From positions 1 through 28,346 of the forward strand of contig JANLPB010000098.1 in the NCBI GenBank assembly GCA_031366885.1: a stretch of 28,346 nt of DNA, read 5' to 3'. The notes below the pieces were generated by a model, which saw only the letters and a list, made by a program, of their open reading frames with translations, was not told the DNA's origin and searched no databases. The position numbers were made by a program, and so were the translations under genes. Position 1 is the stretch's first letter. Every line of letters begins with the position of its first letter. Shown piece by piece: positions 7,879-16,100 of the stretch. The DNA comes from UBA668 sp031366885. Lineage in GTDB: Bacteria; Actinomycetota; Acidimicrobiia; Acidimicrobiales; Ilumatobacteraceae.

Positions 7879-9393
7879 TCACAGTTCGCCGCGGTCGAGC
7901 CTGGCGAGGATGTCGACGGCGTGACTTCGGACGGCCCGCAAGTTGCTCAGCGCGCGCATGGCCGCCAGCGCGCGGGCCATACGGTGATTCGAGGCAAGTG
8001 CGTCGGCGTTGCGGGCGAGAAAGTCCCAGTACAGAGTCGTATAGGGGCAGGCCTTTGGGCCGACCCGTAGCTTCGGGTCGAAGCGGCATCCGCGGCACGA
8101 ATCGCTCATCTTGTTGATGTAGGCGCCGCCGGAGGCGTACGGCTTGGTGGCCATCATGCCCCCATCGGCGAACAGGGCCATCCCCACGACATTCGGCAAC
8201 ATCACCCAGTCGGCACCGTCGACGAAGCTCGCTCGCATCCACTCCGTCATCGCCGCTGGGTCGACACCTGCCGTCAACGCAAGGTTGCCGAGCACCATCA
8301 ATCGCTCGATGTGATGCGCATACCCGTGATCGTCGACGTGCCCGATCACGCTGGCAACGCAGGCCATCTCCGTGGTCGCCTGGCCGGTGAACGCAGGCGG
8401 AACCGGGCGCGTGGCGCCGAGCGCGTTGCTCGCTCGGTACTCGGGCATCCACAGCCAATAGACACCCCACACGTACTCGCGCCATCCGATCACCTGCCGG
8501 ATGAAACCCTCGACCGAGCTCAGTGGAGCATCGTCGCGACGATAGGCCGCCTCGGCTGCGTCGACGATCTCGGTCGGGTGCAACAGGCCCAAGTTCATCG
8601 ACGAGGCCAGCACCGAGTGAGCGAGCTTCCACTCGGAGGTGAGCATCGCGTCCTCGTGCGGGCCGAAGGCCGCGAGGCCGCGGTCGATGAACTCGGTGAG
8701 TCGCGTCATCGCCTGCGCTCGTGTGACCGGCCACGTCCCGTCAGGGTCAGCGCCGAAGGTCGCCGCGGGAAGCCGGTCGACGACGGAGCGGTCGATGTCG
8801 TCGAGGTCGAACAGCTCGATCTGCGGCCAGGCGCGGCCATCTCTGGGCGGCGGTTCGCGATTGTCGTGGTCGAAGTTCCACCTGCCCCCGACGGGCTCTG
8901 GGCCGGCGATGCCTTCCTCGACGAGGACGCCCAGACGTTGGCGCTGCCAGCGGTAGAAGTCCTCCATCGTCAGCCGCTTGCGCCCGGATGCCCAACCCGC
9001 GAAATCGTCGTAGTGGCACAGGAACAGGTCGTTGCGGACCAGTTCGACTCCCAACCGTTCGAGCATCACGCGCCCGTCCCAGCTGCTCGGTTCCATGGCG
9101 ATGATCCGACGGACACCACATTCGTCCACGTGCTCGCGGAGGCCTTGCTCAAGTGTGCGGGCGTGTCGGTAGTCGACCTCGAAACCTTCGGTGCGCAGTT
9201 CCGCCGCAAAGTGGAGCATCGCTGACAGCACTATGTGCAACCGCTGACGATGCCATCGCCGCGAGTTGGTGAGCCGTTCGCTCTCGACCAGCAGTACGCG
9301 ACACTCACCCGGCATCATGCTGGCCAGGGCTCCGCGGGCGCGGTCCAGTTGGTCGCCAAGAACCCAAACGGTGGGGATCGAGGCAGCGGCCAC
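7879..9393 (-). CDS. phrB: FeS-type bacterial photolyase/cryptochrome (PhrB, probable (6-4) photolyase)
   Basis: 504 residues, the length of the FeS-BCP group (Agrobacterium PhrB is 507). The N-terminal half starts VWVLGDQLDRARGAL; the C-terminal half binds FAD. Four cysteines that would hold a 4Fe-4S cluster are Cys345, Cys433, Cys436 and Cys449, each exactly five positions before those of PhrB (350, 438, 441, 454). The His-His pair of the (6-4) repair site is His360/His361. I chose GTG 9393 because this numbering fits PhrB and avoids overlap with the SDR gene; no clear ribosome site precedes it, so the start is uncertain (an in-frame upstream start at 9486 would overlap the neighbour). It follows the SDR gene by 37 bases on the same strand and probably shares its transcript. 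Confidence 0.92.
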   Translation of the reverse strand: MAAASIPTVWVLGDQLDRARGALASMMPGECRVLLVESERLTNSRRWHRQRLHIVLSAMLHFAAELRTEGFEVDYRHARTLEQGLREHVDECGVRRIIAMEPSSWDGRVMLERLGVELVRNDLFLCHYDDFAGWASGRKRLTMEDFYRWQRQRLGVLVEEGIAGPEPVGGRWNFDHDNREPPPRDGRAWPQIELFDLDDIDRSVVDRLPAATFGADPDGTWPVTRAQAMTRLTEFIDRGLAAFGPHEDAMLTSEWKLAHSVLASSMNLGLLHPTEIVDAAEAAYRRDDAPLSSVEGFIRQVIGWREYVWGVYWLWMPEYRASNALGATRPVPPAFTGQATTEMACVASVIGHVDDHGYAHHIERLMVLGNLALTAGVDPAAMTEWMRASFVDGADWVMLPNVVGMALFADGGMMATKPYASGGAYINKMSDSCRGCRFDPKLRVGPKACPYTTLYWDFLARNADALASNHRMARALAAMRALSNLRAVRSHAVDILARLDRGEL

Positions 9394-9430
9394 TACGCCA
9401 GTGTGCCGTTCGCAGCGTGGTACGGCCGCA

Positions 9431-10138
9431 TCACGACGTGAACGCCATGCTTGGCAGGTCGGCGGTGCCGGCCTCCAGTGCGTCACAGATCACCGTTGCA
9501 ACGTGCTCGGGCGAGATGCCCGCTGGCATGCGCGGTGCGACACCAGCCACCGGGTGATCGGCCAGCCCGGTCTCGGTGTGTGGCGGGCGGGCATCGAGCA
9601 CCCGAACATTGCGCCGCCGGGCTTCGCGAGCGAGAGCCTGGTCGAACGATCGGACCGCTGCCTTCGAGGCACCGTATGCGGCCATGCCGGGGAGGTTCGT
9701 TTCGGCGATCACCCCCGAGATGTTGACGATCGCCCCGTTGGGTCGCAGCACCGGAAGCGAGGCGCGAGCGAGCATGATCGGCAGGAACGTGTTGGTCAGG
9801 AACAGCTCTTCCATCGTGTCGACCGACAGCTCGTCGACGGTTCCGAACGCCACCACACCAACCGCGTTGACCACGACGTCGAGGTGGCCGCAGTGATCGA
9901 CCGCCGCCGCCACCGCGGCGGCGCACGCCTCCGGGGAACGCAGATCGAGCGCGGCGCGCGCGCCGGCAAGTTCCAGCGCACGCAGCCGTTCAGCATCACG
10001 CGACACCAGTGTGAGAGCGGCGCCGCGGCGGGTCATCTCGGCGCCGATCGCGCGGCCCAGTCCGCCGGTCGCTCCCGCGAGAAGCACCGACGCGCCGGCA
10101 AGGGGGAATGAACTTGGTTTGTCCTGCGTTGGTGCCAT
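9431..10138 (-). CDS. short-chain dehydrogenase/reductase in the photolyase operon
   Basis: 235 residues. Nucleotide-binding GATGGLG (22-28), NAVG (91-94) and the catalytic Ser141, Tyr155 and Lys159 (YGASK) make it an intact classical SDR. It has the Ala/Arg-rich C-terminus common in actinobacterial members. It is the first gene of the minus-strand pair with the photolyase; SDR genes next to photolyase genes are a known arrangement in light-inducible clusters controlled by LitR/CarH-type B12 regulators, although no such regulator or its operator is seen here. Only 25 bases separate its ATG from the divergent gene. Substrate unknown. Confidence 0.88.
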   Translation of the reverse strand: MAPTQDKPSSFPLAGASVLLAGATGGLGRAIGAEMTRRGAALTLVSRDAERLRALELAGARAALDLRSPEACAAAVAAAVDHCGHLDVVVNAVGVVAFGTVDELSVDTMEELFLTNTFLPIMLARASLPVLRPNGAIVNISGVIAETNLPGMAAYGASKAAVRSFDQALAREARRRNVRVLDARPPHTETGLADHPVAGVAPRMPAGISPEHVATVICDALEAGTADLPSMAFTS

Positions 10139-10163
10139 TAGTGCTAAAACTACCGGGTCTTCG
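10139..10163. promoter_or_regulatory. very short divergent promoter region
   Basis: Only 25 bases lie between the two divergent start codons. The AT-rich TAGTGCTAAAACTA (10139-10152) offers a plausible -10 element (TAAAAC) about 14 bases before ATG 10164, which would give a nearly leaderless transcript. No ribosome site fits on either side except weak GGGT. The -35 elements would have to lie inside the opposing coding sequences, so the two promoters must overlap. Confidence 0.4.
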
Positions 10164-11690
10164 ATGAACGTTTCACAACCAGCGCCGGTACTCGGCGTTC
10201 AGCCCGGAAGTCTTGTTCTGGTCACGGGTGGCAGCGGCTACGTGGGTGGCCGGTTGGTGACGGTGTTGCTCGAGCGCGGGTATCGCGTGCGGTGTCTGGT
10301 GCGCACGCCCGCGAAGGTGCGCTCGGCTCCGTGGCACAGCTCCGTCGAGATCGTGCAGGGTGATGTCGGTGGCGATCTCGGCGAAGCCCTGCAAGGGGTC
10401 GATGCCGCGTTCTATCTGGTGCACTCCATCGGCTCGTCCGCCGATTGGGCCGAGCACGACCGAGCAGTTGCGGAGAACTTTCGGCGCTCTGCAGAGTTGG
10501 CGGGTGTGCAGCGGATCATCTACCTCGGTGGGCTCGGTGACCACTCCTCGGGTCACCTCAGCGAACACCTCGCGAGCCGTCAAGAGGTGGGCGCCGAACT
10601 TGCCAAGGGTTCGGTGCCCGTGGTCGAGTTGCGTGCTGCGGTTGTCATCGGGTCAGGTTCGGCAAGCTTCGAGATGCTGCGCTACCTCGTCGAAGTACTT
10701 CCCGCCATGGTCACGCCGCGTTGGGTGGATACTCGTTGCCAACCGGTCGCTGTCCGCGACGTGTTGCACTTCCTCGTCGAGTCGCTGACCGCAGACGTCA
10801 CCCATCGCGTCCTCGATGTGGGCGGCCCCGAGGTGTTGACGTATCGCGAGATGATGGCTCAGTACGCGCAGGTCGCCGGTCTACGGCGCAGGCTTGTCGT
10901 GCCGGTGCCGTTCCTGACGCCAGGGTTGTCGTCGCGTTGGATCGGTCTCGTGACGCCGATCCCGCCGCTACTCGCACGCCCTCTCATTCAAAGCCTCGTG
11001 AACGACGTCGTTGTCACGGGCGACGCGGCCGCTGACGCGATGCCCATCGAGCAGCTCAGCTATCGCGAGGCGGTGGAGCTGGCATTGGGTAATGCGATCA
11101 GCGGCGACGTGGCGACCAGTTGGGCACACGCCGCGCTCGGCGGACGCCCGCCGGCTGAGCCGCAGCCCACCGACCCGGCGTGGTCCGGTGGCACGGTCAA
11201 CCTTGACCGGCGCGAGCGGCATGCCGCAGCGTCCCCCGCAGAGCTGTTCCAAGTGGTCTGCTCGATCGGCGGTCGACAGGGCTGGTATGCGGGCGACTGG
11301 CTATGGACGCTGCGCGGGCTTCTTGACTCATTGATTGGCGGTGTCGGTATGCGACGCGGACGACTCCACCCGCATCAGTTGTCGACCGGTGATCCGCTCG
11401 ACTTCTGGAGGGTCGAGGCGTTGGCTCCGAACAGCCTGCTACGGCTGCGCGCCGAGATGCGACTTCCCGGGGACGCGTGGTTGCAGTGGCAGATCGAGCC
11501 CGGCGCCAACGGTGCCACCATCACGCAGACCGCGCGATTCCATCCGCGCGGCCTACTCGGCCGCCTCTACTGGATCGCGGTCGCGCCCTTCCACCGGTTC
11601 ATCTTCCCCGGCCTGCTTGCCGGCATCTGCGCTGACGCAGAACGGCTGCACTCGTTCGTCAATGCGCAGCGTGGCGAAGGGATTCGGTGA
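10164..11690 (+). CDS. NAD(P)-binding epimerase-like protein fused to DUF2867
   Basis: 508 residues. The first half is an atypical SDR with VTGGSGYVGGRL (20-31) for dinucleotide binding and the family's YLVHSIG and IYLGGLG segments. The second half (from about 340) matches DUF2867: LDRRERHAAASP, the WYAGDWLW segment, and a C-terminal region rich in Trp and Phe (WLQWQIEPG, FHPRGLLGRLYW). The SDR-DUF2867 fusion is a known architecture without established reaction. It is divergent from the SDR/photolyase pair and lies 156 bases before heliorhodopsin on the same strand. ATG 10164 was chosen because the Rossmann fold starts shortly after it; an upstream in-frame start would run through the divergent gene. 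Confidence 0.82.
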   Translation: MNVSQPAPVLGVQPGSLVLVTGGSGYVGGRLVTVLLERGYRVRCLVRTPAKVRSAPWHSSVEIVQGDVGGDLGEALQGVDAAFYLVHSIGSSADWAEHDRAVAENFRRSAELAGVQRIIYLGGLGDHSSGHLSEHLASRQEVGAELAKGSVPVVELRAAVVIGSGSASFEMLRYLVEVLPAMVTPRWVDTRCQPVAVRDVLHFLVESLTADVTHRVLDVGGPEVLTYREMMAQYAQVAGLRRRLVVPVPFLTPGLSSRWIGLVTPIPPLLARPLIQSLVNDVVVTGDAAADAMPIEQLSYREAVELALGNAISGDVATSWAHAALGGRPPAEPQPTDPAWSGGTVNLDRRERHAAASPAELFQVVCSIGGRQGWYAGDWLWTLRGLLDSLIGGVGMRRGRLHPHQLSTGDPLDFWRVEALAPNSLLRLRAEMRLPGDAWLQWQIEPGANGATITQTARFHPRGLLGRLYWIAVAPFHRFIFPGLLAGICADAERLHSFVNAQRGEGIR

Positions 11691-11846
11691 GGGTGTCACT
11701 GCACGCTGGGTGGGCCTGATGAATCCTGAAGAGTGGCTGCCACATGATCAGTCAATCAGACCCGACGAGTGTCGAGCTCGGCCATGCTCGCATCGCCGAC
11801 CCGATTTATGCTCACCTGACCCAGCCCGCGACCAGGAGAGCCACCA
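11691..11846 (+). promoter_or_regulatory. leader of the heliorhodopsin gene
   Basis: 156 bases without a gene. It ends in AGGAGAGCCACCA before ATG 11847, a strong ribosome site at good spacing. TTTATGCT near 11803-11811 is a possible -10 region, suggesting that heliorhodopsin can be transcribed on its own. I see no TGTACA-type LitR/CarH operator. Confidence 0.4.
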
Positions 11847-12656
11847 ATGACCGACACTGCGGCGCCGCAACCGAACTCAGTGAGCAGTGTCTCGACCCTG
11901 GCCTCGGGCGTCACGCCCGAGCGTCTCGCTGGCCTTCGGAAGTGGAACCTCGGCCTCAGCGTGGTGCATGCAGCGCAGGCAGTGCTCATCCTCGTGATGT
12001 CGAGTTCCTTCGCCATCACTGTCACGTCCACCTTTCCTCAAGGACCCCCCGGCACTCGTTTGACGACGCCTGAGGGACTGCTCGACGTCGCCATCGGCCC
12101 AGCAATTGCAGTCTTTCTGCTGCTGGCTGCATTCGACCATTTCGCCACCGCGACATTCGCTCGTATCACCTATGAGCACGACCTGCGGCGGGGCATCAAC
12201 CGGTTCCGGTGGGTGGAGTACTCGCTCAGCGCCACCCTGATGATTCTGCTGATCGGGTTCTACAGCGGCATCACCGACATCACCGGAATCATCGTCATCG
12301 CCGGGGCGAACGTCGCCATGATCCTGTTCGGCTGGTTGCAGGAGCGAATGAACCCGCCCGGGCGCACCACGACGACGATGATGCCGTTCTGGTTCGGCAC
12401 CGTCGCCGGTATTGCCCCCTGGGTGGCCATCTGGGTCAACGTGATCGGTGCTCCCAAGGTGCCGGGTTTCGTGTACGGCATCGTGATCGCCGAGCTGATC
12501 TTCTTCTTCAGCTTCGGCCTCAACCAGTGGCTGCAGTACCGGGGAGTTGGCCGCTGGCGCGACTACGCCTACGGCGAGAAGACGTACTTGGTGCTCAGTC
12601 TGGTGGCGAAGTCCGTGCTCGCCTGGCAGATCTACGGCGGGTCACTGGCCACCTGA
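11847..12656 (+). CDS. heliorhodopsin
   Basis: 269 residues with seven membrane segments, a member of the inverted-topology microbial rhodopsins that bind retinal. The seventh helix carries SLVAKSVLAWQI, with Lys255 as the retinal Schiff-base lysine (Lys241 in 48C12). RWVEYSLS gives Glu124, the counter-ion equivalent of Glu107. ILFGWLQE, PFWFGTVAGIAPW and VPGFVYGI are also near-identical to the type protein, and His41 and His98 match the conserved inner histidines His23 and His80. The tail after helix 7 is short, as usual. Heliorhodopsins do not pump ions in tested cases and are thought to be light sensors or to regulate partner proteins. No retinal-making gene (15,15'-dioxygenase, carotenoid genes) is in the window. 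A strong AGGAG ribosome site precedes the ATG. Confidence 0.97.
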   Translation: MTDTAAPQPNSVSSVSTLASGVTPERLAGLRKWNLGLSVVHAAQAVLILVMSSSFAITVTSTFPQGPPGTRLTTPEGLLDVAIGPAIAVFLLLAAFDHFATATFARITYEHDLRRGINRFRWVEYSLSATLMILLIGFYSGITDITGIIVIAGANVAMILFGWLQERMNPPGRTTTTMMPFWFGTVAGIAPWVAIWVNVIGAPKVPGFVYGIVIAELIFFFSFGLNQWLQYRGVGRWRDYAYGEKTYLVLSLVAKSVLAWQIYGGSLAT

Positions 12657-12664
12657 TCGCTGGC

Positions 12665-12679
12665 CGCTTGTTCCAAGCG
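12665..12679. terminator. small hairpin after heliorhodopsin
   Basis: CGCTTG, loop TTC, CAAGCG forms a perfect 6-bp stem 9 bases after the heliorhodopsin stop. It has no T-tract. It sits in the 44-base gap between heliorhodopsin and a converging small gene, so it may act for both. Confidence 0.35.
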
Positions 12680-12700
12680 AGCGGAGCAGCAGGTTGATCC

Positions 12701-12841
12701 TCAGACGGGATTGGTGTGGCTGGCTGCGTCTTCGGATCGATCGGCCCAGCGGCCGAAGCTCAGCATCGCGTACAGAAATCCGCCGGTGAACACGACGATG
12801 GTCACGAGCGCACCGGCGATGAAGACGCCTGTCTCGGTCAC
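12701..12841 (-). CDS. 46-residue single-pass membrane protein
   Basis: GTG 12841 to TGA 12703-12701. The product has one hydrophobic helix (VFIAGALVTIVVFTGGFLYA, about residues 5-24) followed by a charged tail FGRWADRSEDAASHTNP. The start overlaps the stop of the upstream 64-residue gene in a GTGA junction (12841-12838), so both are probably translated from one transcript. It resembles in form the small accessory subunits of membrane complexes, but I do not recognise a family. It converges on heliorhodopsin with a 44-base gap. Confidence 0.6.
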   Translation of the reverse strand: MTETGVFIAGALVTIVVFTGGFLYAMLSFGRWADRSEDAASHTNPV

Positions 12842-13032
12842 TTCGACGGCCGCCGGTGAGCGAGCACGAACGAACCGAGAGCCAAAATCGACGGCACCCA
12901 GATGCCGACGAAGATGCCATTGAGGCGGCCGTTCACCTCGTCGCCTGCCTGGAAGTAGATGATGACGCTCAGCAGGAAGCTGGCAAAGGCGGCAGCGAGA
13001 AACGTGCCCTTGAGGATTCGTTCAGGGTTCAT
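12838..13032 (-). CDS. 64-residue two-pass membrane protein
   Basis: ATG 13032 begins MNPERILKGTFLAAAF. Two hydrophobic segments (about 8-25 and 38-57, with GIFVGIWVPSILALGSFVLA in the second) flank a polar loop FQAGDEVNGRLN, and the tail is basic (HRRPSK). An upstream in-frame start at 13071 is possible but the segment it adds is not protein-like. It forms a pair with the 46-residue gene through a GTGA overlap. No family recognised; placed between heliorhodopsin and the DUF11 protein, its role is unknown. Confidence 0.65.
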   Translation of the reverse strand: MNPERILKGTFLAAAFASFLLSVIIYFQAGDEVNGRLNGIFVGIWVPSILALGSFVLAHRRPSK

Positions 13033-13061
13033 GCTGACGATGGTCCCATCGTTCGCACACA

Positions 13062-13086
13062 AAGACCTCACCCTGGTCGAGGTCTT
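13062..13086 (-). terminator. hairpin upstream of the small membrane genes
   Basis: AAGACCTC and GAGGTCTT form a perfect 8-bp stem around a 9-base loop. On the minus strand it is followed by TGTGTG, a poor T-tract. It lies 71 bases after the DUF11 gene stop and 30 bases before ATG 13032, so it may be a second terminator for the large gene or a leader structure of the small gene. Confidence 0.4.
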
Positions 13087-13109
13087 CGTGAGCGATCGAA
13101 GCCGCCCGT

Positions 13110-13152
13110 GATTGCACCCGGGAGGACCTGATGGTCCACCCGGGATGCAATC
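13110..13152 (-). terminator. long nested hairpin after the DUF11 gene
   Basis: GATTGCA-CCCGGG-A-GGACC pairs with GGTCC-A-CCCGGG-A-TGCAATC around the loop TGAT: 18 base pairs with one bulge and one mismatch. It begins 4 bases after the stop codon of the large secreted protein gene. No T-run follows on the minus strand, which is common for terminators of high-GC actinobacteria. Confidence 0.6.
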
Positions 13153-13156
13153 CGCC

Positions 13157-16100
13157 CTACTTCTTGCCGGTGCCGCCCTTCATCACGAGCGTTGCCGCGT
13201 TGGTGTTGTTTGCCACTACCGGGTCTGGCGTCGACGTCGTGGCCGTGGCTGTGTTCAGGATTGTTCCAACGCTGCCGTTGGCCTGGGCCTCGATCACGAA
13301 TGTGACGGTTGCGCCGGCCGGCAGATTCAAGGCAGTGCATCGGACTTGATGGGTTGCTTTGGTGTAGGTGCACTGCGGCGACACGTACTGCACGACGATC
13401 TTCTTCGGGTCGAGGGGCAGCTTGTCGATGACGACGATGTCCCTGGCGTCGGACGGGCCACCGTTGCCGCAGTTTGGTGAGACGGTGGACTGAGCATCGG
13501 TTTCGCAGCCGGCATCATTGTGGACGATCAACGTGTAGACGATGACCGGGCTCGGATTACCGGAGCGCTGGCTGGCCGTCTTGTCGAGCCAGATGTCGCT
13601 GCTCGTGTCGACGTTGGTTGAGCTGGTCGCCGAGTTGTTGCTCGTGTCCGGGTCGGGTGTCGTCGAGCTCACGGTCACGGTGTTCTGCAGCACCGTGGTG
13701 TCGGGCAGCGACGCGGTGACCTTCACGGTGATGAACACCGTCACCGACGCAAACGGCTGCAAGGTTCCGAGGTTGCAGACCACGGTCGCCGCCTGGTTCA
13801 GCGTGCACACCGTGTTGCCGTTGCCGTCCTTTCCGCTGACAAACGTGGTGCCTGCGGTCAGCGGATCGCTGATCGCCACGTTCTGAGCGGTCGAGGGGCC
13901 GGCGTTGGTCACGGTGATCGTGTACGTCAGCTGGTTCCCGGCAATCACCGGTTCGGGTGCAGCGGTCTTCGTGACGCCCAGGTTGGCCGATGCAGACACG
14001 ACGGTGTTGACGCTCATGCGGTTGTTCGCATTCGACGGGTCGGCCGTGTCGCTCGTTACCTGAGCTTCGTTGAACAGTGACGTTCCCGACGCCACACTTG
14101 GGTCGACGAGCGCGACAACCGTGATCGTCGCACCAGCGCCCGACGCGAGATTGCCGAGCCCGCAGCGCAGGCCGCGGTTGCCGGGTTGACCGTTGATACA
14201 CGTCCCGGCGGTCGTGGTCGCCGACACGAAGGTGAGGCCGAGCGGCAAGGTGTCGGTCACGACCGTCCCAACCGCCGTTGACGGGCCTCCATTAGCCACC
14301 GTGATCGTGTACGTCATCTGCGTACCGGCCACCACCGTGGCGGGACCAGTCTTGGTGAGCGACAGGTCGGCCGAGCCGAGGAACGTGACGCGACCGGTCG
14401 CTTGGTTGTTGGCCGTGATCGGATCCGGCGTCAGGCTCGACACCGTCGCAACGTCGTTGATCTGGGCAACGTCGGCTGCGGTGACGTCGACGTGTACTGT
14501 CGTGCGGCCAGCAGCCGGCTCGGTGCCAAGATCGCAGGTGATCGACACCGTGGTCGCAGGCCCGGCTGCCAATGGTGCACACGTGCCGCCGGCGACCGTG
14601 ACGCCAGTGACGCTGAACGGTGACGCCGACGTCAGTACGTCGGTGAGTGTCACGCTGCGGGCGTCTGAGGGGCCGAGGTTGTCGACGTGGATGTCGCAGA
14701 ATCCAGTGGTGCCCGCGGCGGCCGGAAGGTCCGGCTTGCAGATCTTCGTCACCATCAAGTCGGCGCGATCCTGCACGATCGTGCCGAGCGTGAAGGTGTT
14801 GTTGTTGGTGTTGGTGTCGTTGTCGCCAGCGACCGTCACCGTGTTGTACATCGTGATCGCGGCCGCGCTGCCAAGGATGCTGGGGCTCACATGCACCTGG
14901 ATCGTGAATGTCGTCGACGCAGATGCGGCCAGGTTTCCGACGTTGCACGTCAGCGTGCCCACCGGACCCTGCACACATGGAATGGTCGACGTGACGAACG
15001 TGACTCCCGCCGGCAGCACGTCAGTGACGGTCGCGTTGAAGACGGTGCCGGGACCATTGTTGGTTGCGGTGATGTCGTAGTACAGCTCGCCACCGGCGAT
15101 GGCCGGGTCCGGCCGCGATGTCTTGCTGATGCGCAGATCGCCACCGTTGACGATCGGTGCCTCGAGTCGGTCGTAGTAGACGTCGAGATCGAGGCGTCCC
15201 GTCGGGGCTGGGTAGGCCGTCGTGTTGATCGAACGCCGGCCGTCACCCCACAGGTAATGGAAGCTGGCTGCATCGCCCGCGGCCGCGAGGTACTCGCCGA
15301 AGTAGCACTGCGCCGTTCCCGGGTTGTAATGCGGGAACAGTGGCGGGACGCCCGCCGTCACGTCGCTGACACGAATGTTCGCGCCGTAGGTCACGCCACC
15401 ATCGGTGGAGAATGCGGTGTACACGTCGGTATTGGTGTTGCCCGGGTTGTCGTTGCGTTTGTCGTACCAGGCGACGGCGACAACCCCCGTTGGTGACACT
15501 GTGATGAACGGATTGAACTCGTCGAGGTTGTTCGCCGGCACGCCCATCTGTTGCGCGTTGACCCAGCTTGCCCCACCGTTGATCGATCGGGCCACGAGCA
15601 CATCTGAGCGGTCCGCAGCGTTTGCCGGGTTCTCCATCCACGCCGCGTAGAGGTTGCCGTTGTTCGCTCCGCCCGATGTATCCACAGCCAGCCACGCGCC
15701 GTGGAGCATGCGGATATTGCCGTTGAGAATCGGTCGGCTGTTGTTGTTGCCGCAGTTGTTCGCGGCAGTCACGTCGCCGGCCTGAGCTGCTGCCGCGTCG
15801 ATGTCAACGATTCCGCCGAAGGTGAGGCCACCGTCGACGGAGCGGATGAACTCGATCTGCCCTGCAGCGCGGTTGGCGTACGCGATGTTGATGTCACCGG
15901 TTGGCCCGACCTGGATGCTGCACCCGAACGGGCTCGATCCGGTGGGCACGATGACCTGCTCGCCGATGAATGTCGCGCCATTGTCGTTCGACCGGCTGAA
16001 CCGCATCTCGCTGGTTCCGGTCGCGGTGTTGCCGGGCGTCGTCTGGAAGAACCGTGTCCAGCACACGTAGACGTCGCCGTCATTGGCGCCGCCGGTGTTG

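Noticed and set aside
14193..15080. 295-residue plus-strand frame opposite the DUF11 region
   Set aside because: It mirrors the repeated Thr/Val codons of the DUF11 domains and has no start signal or motif.
13542..15080. DNA-level tandem repeats in the DUF11 region
   Set aside because: The five units are similar in protein but clearly diverged in DNA; no exact tandem repeat is present.
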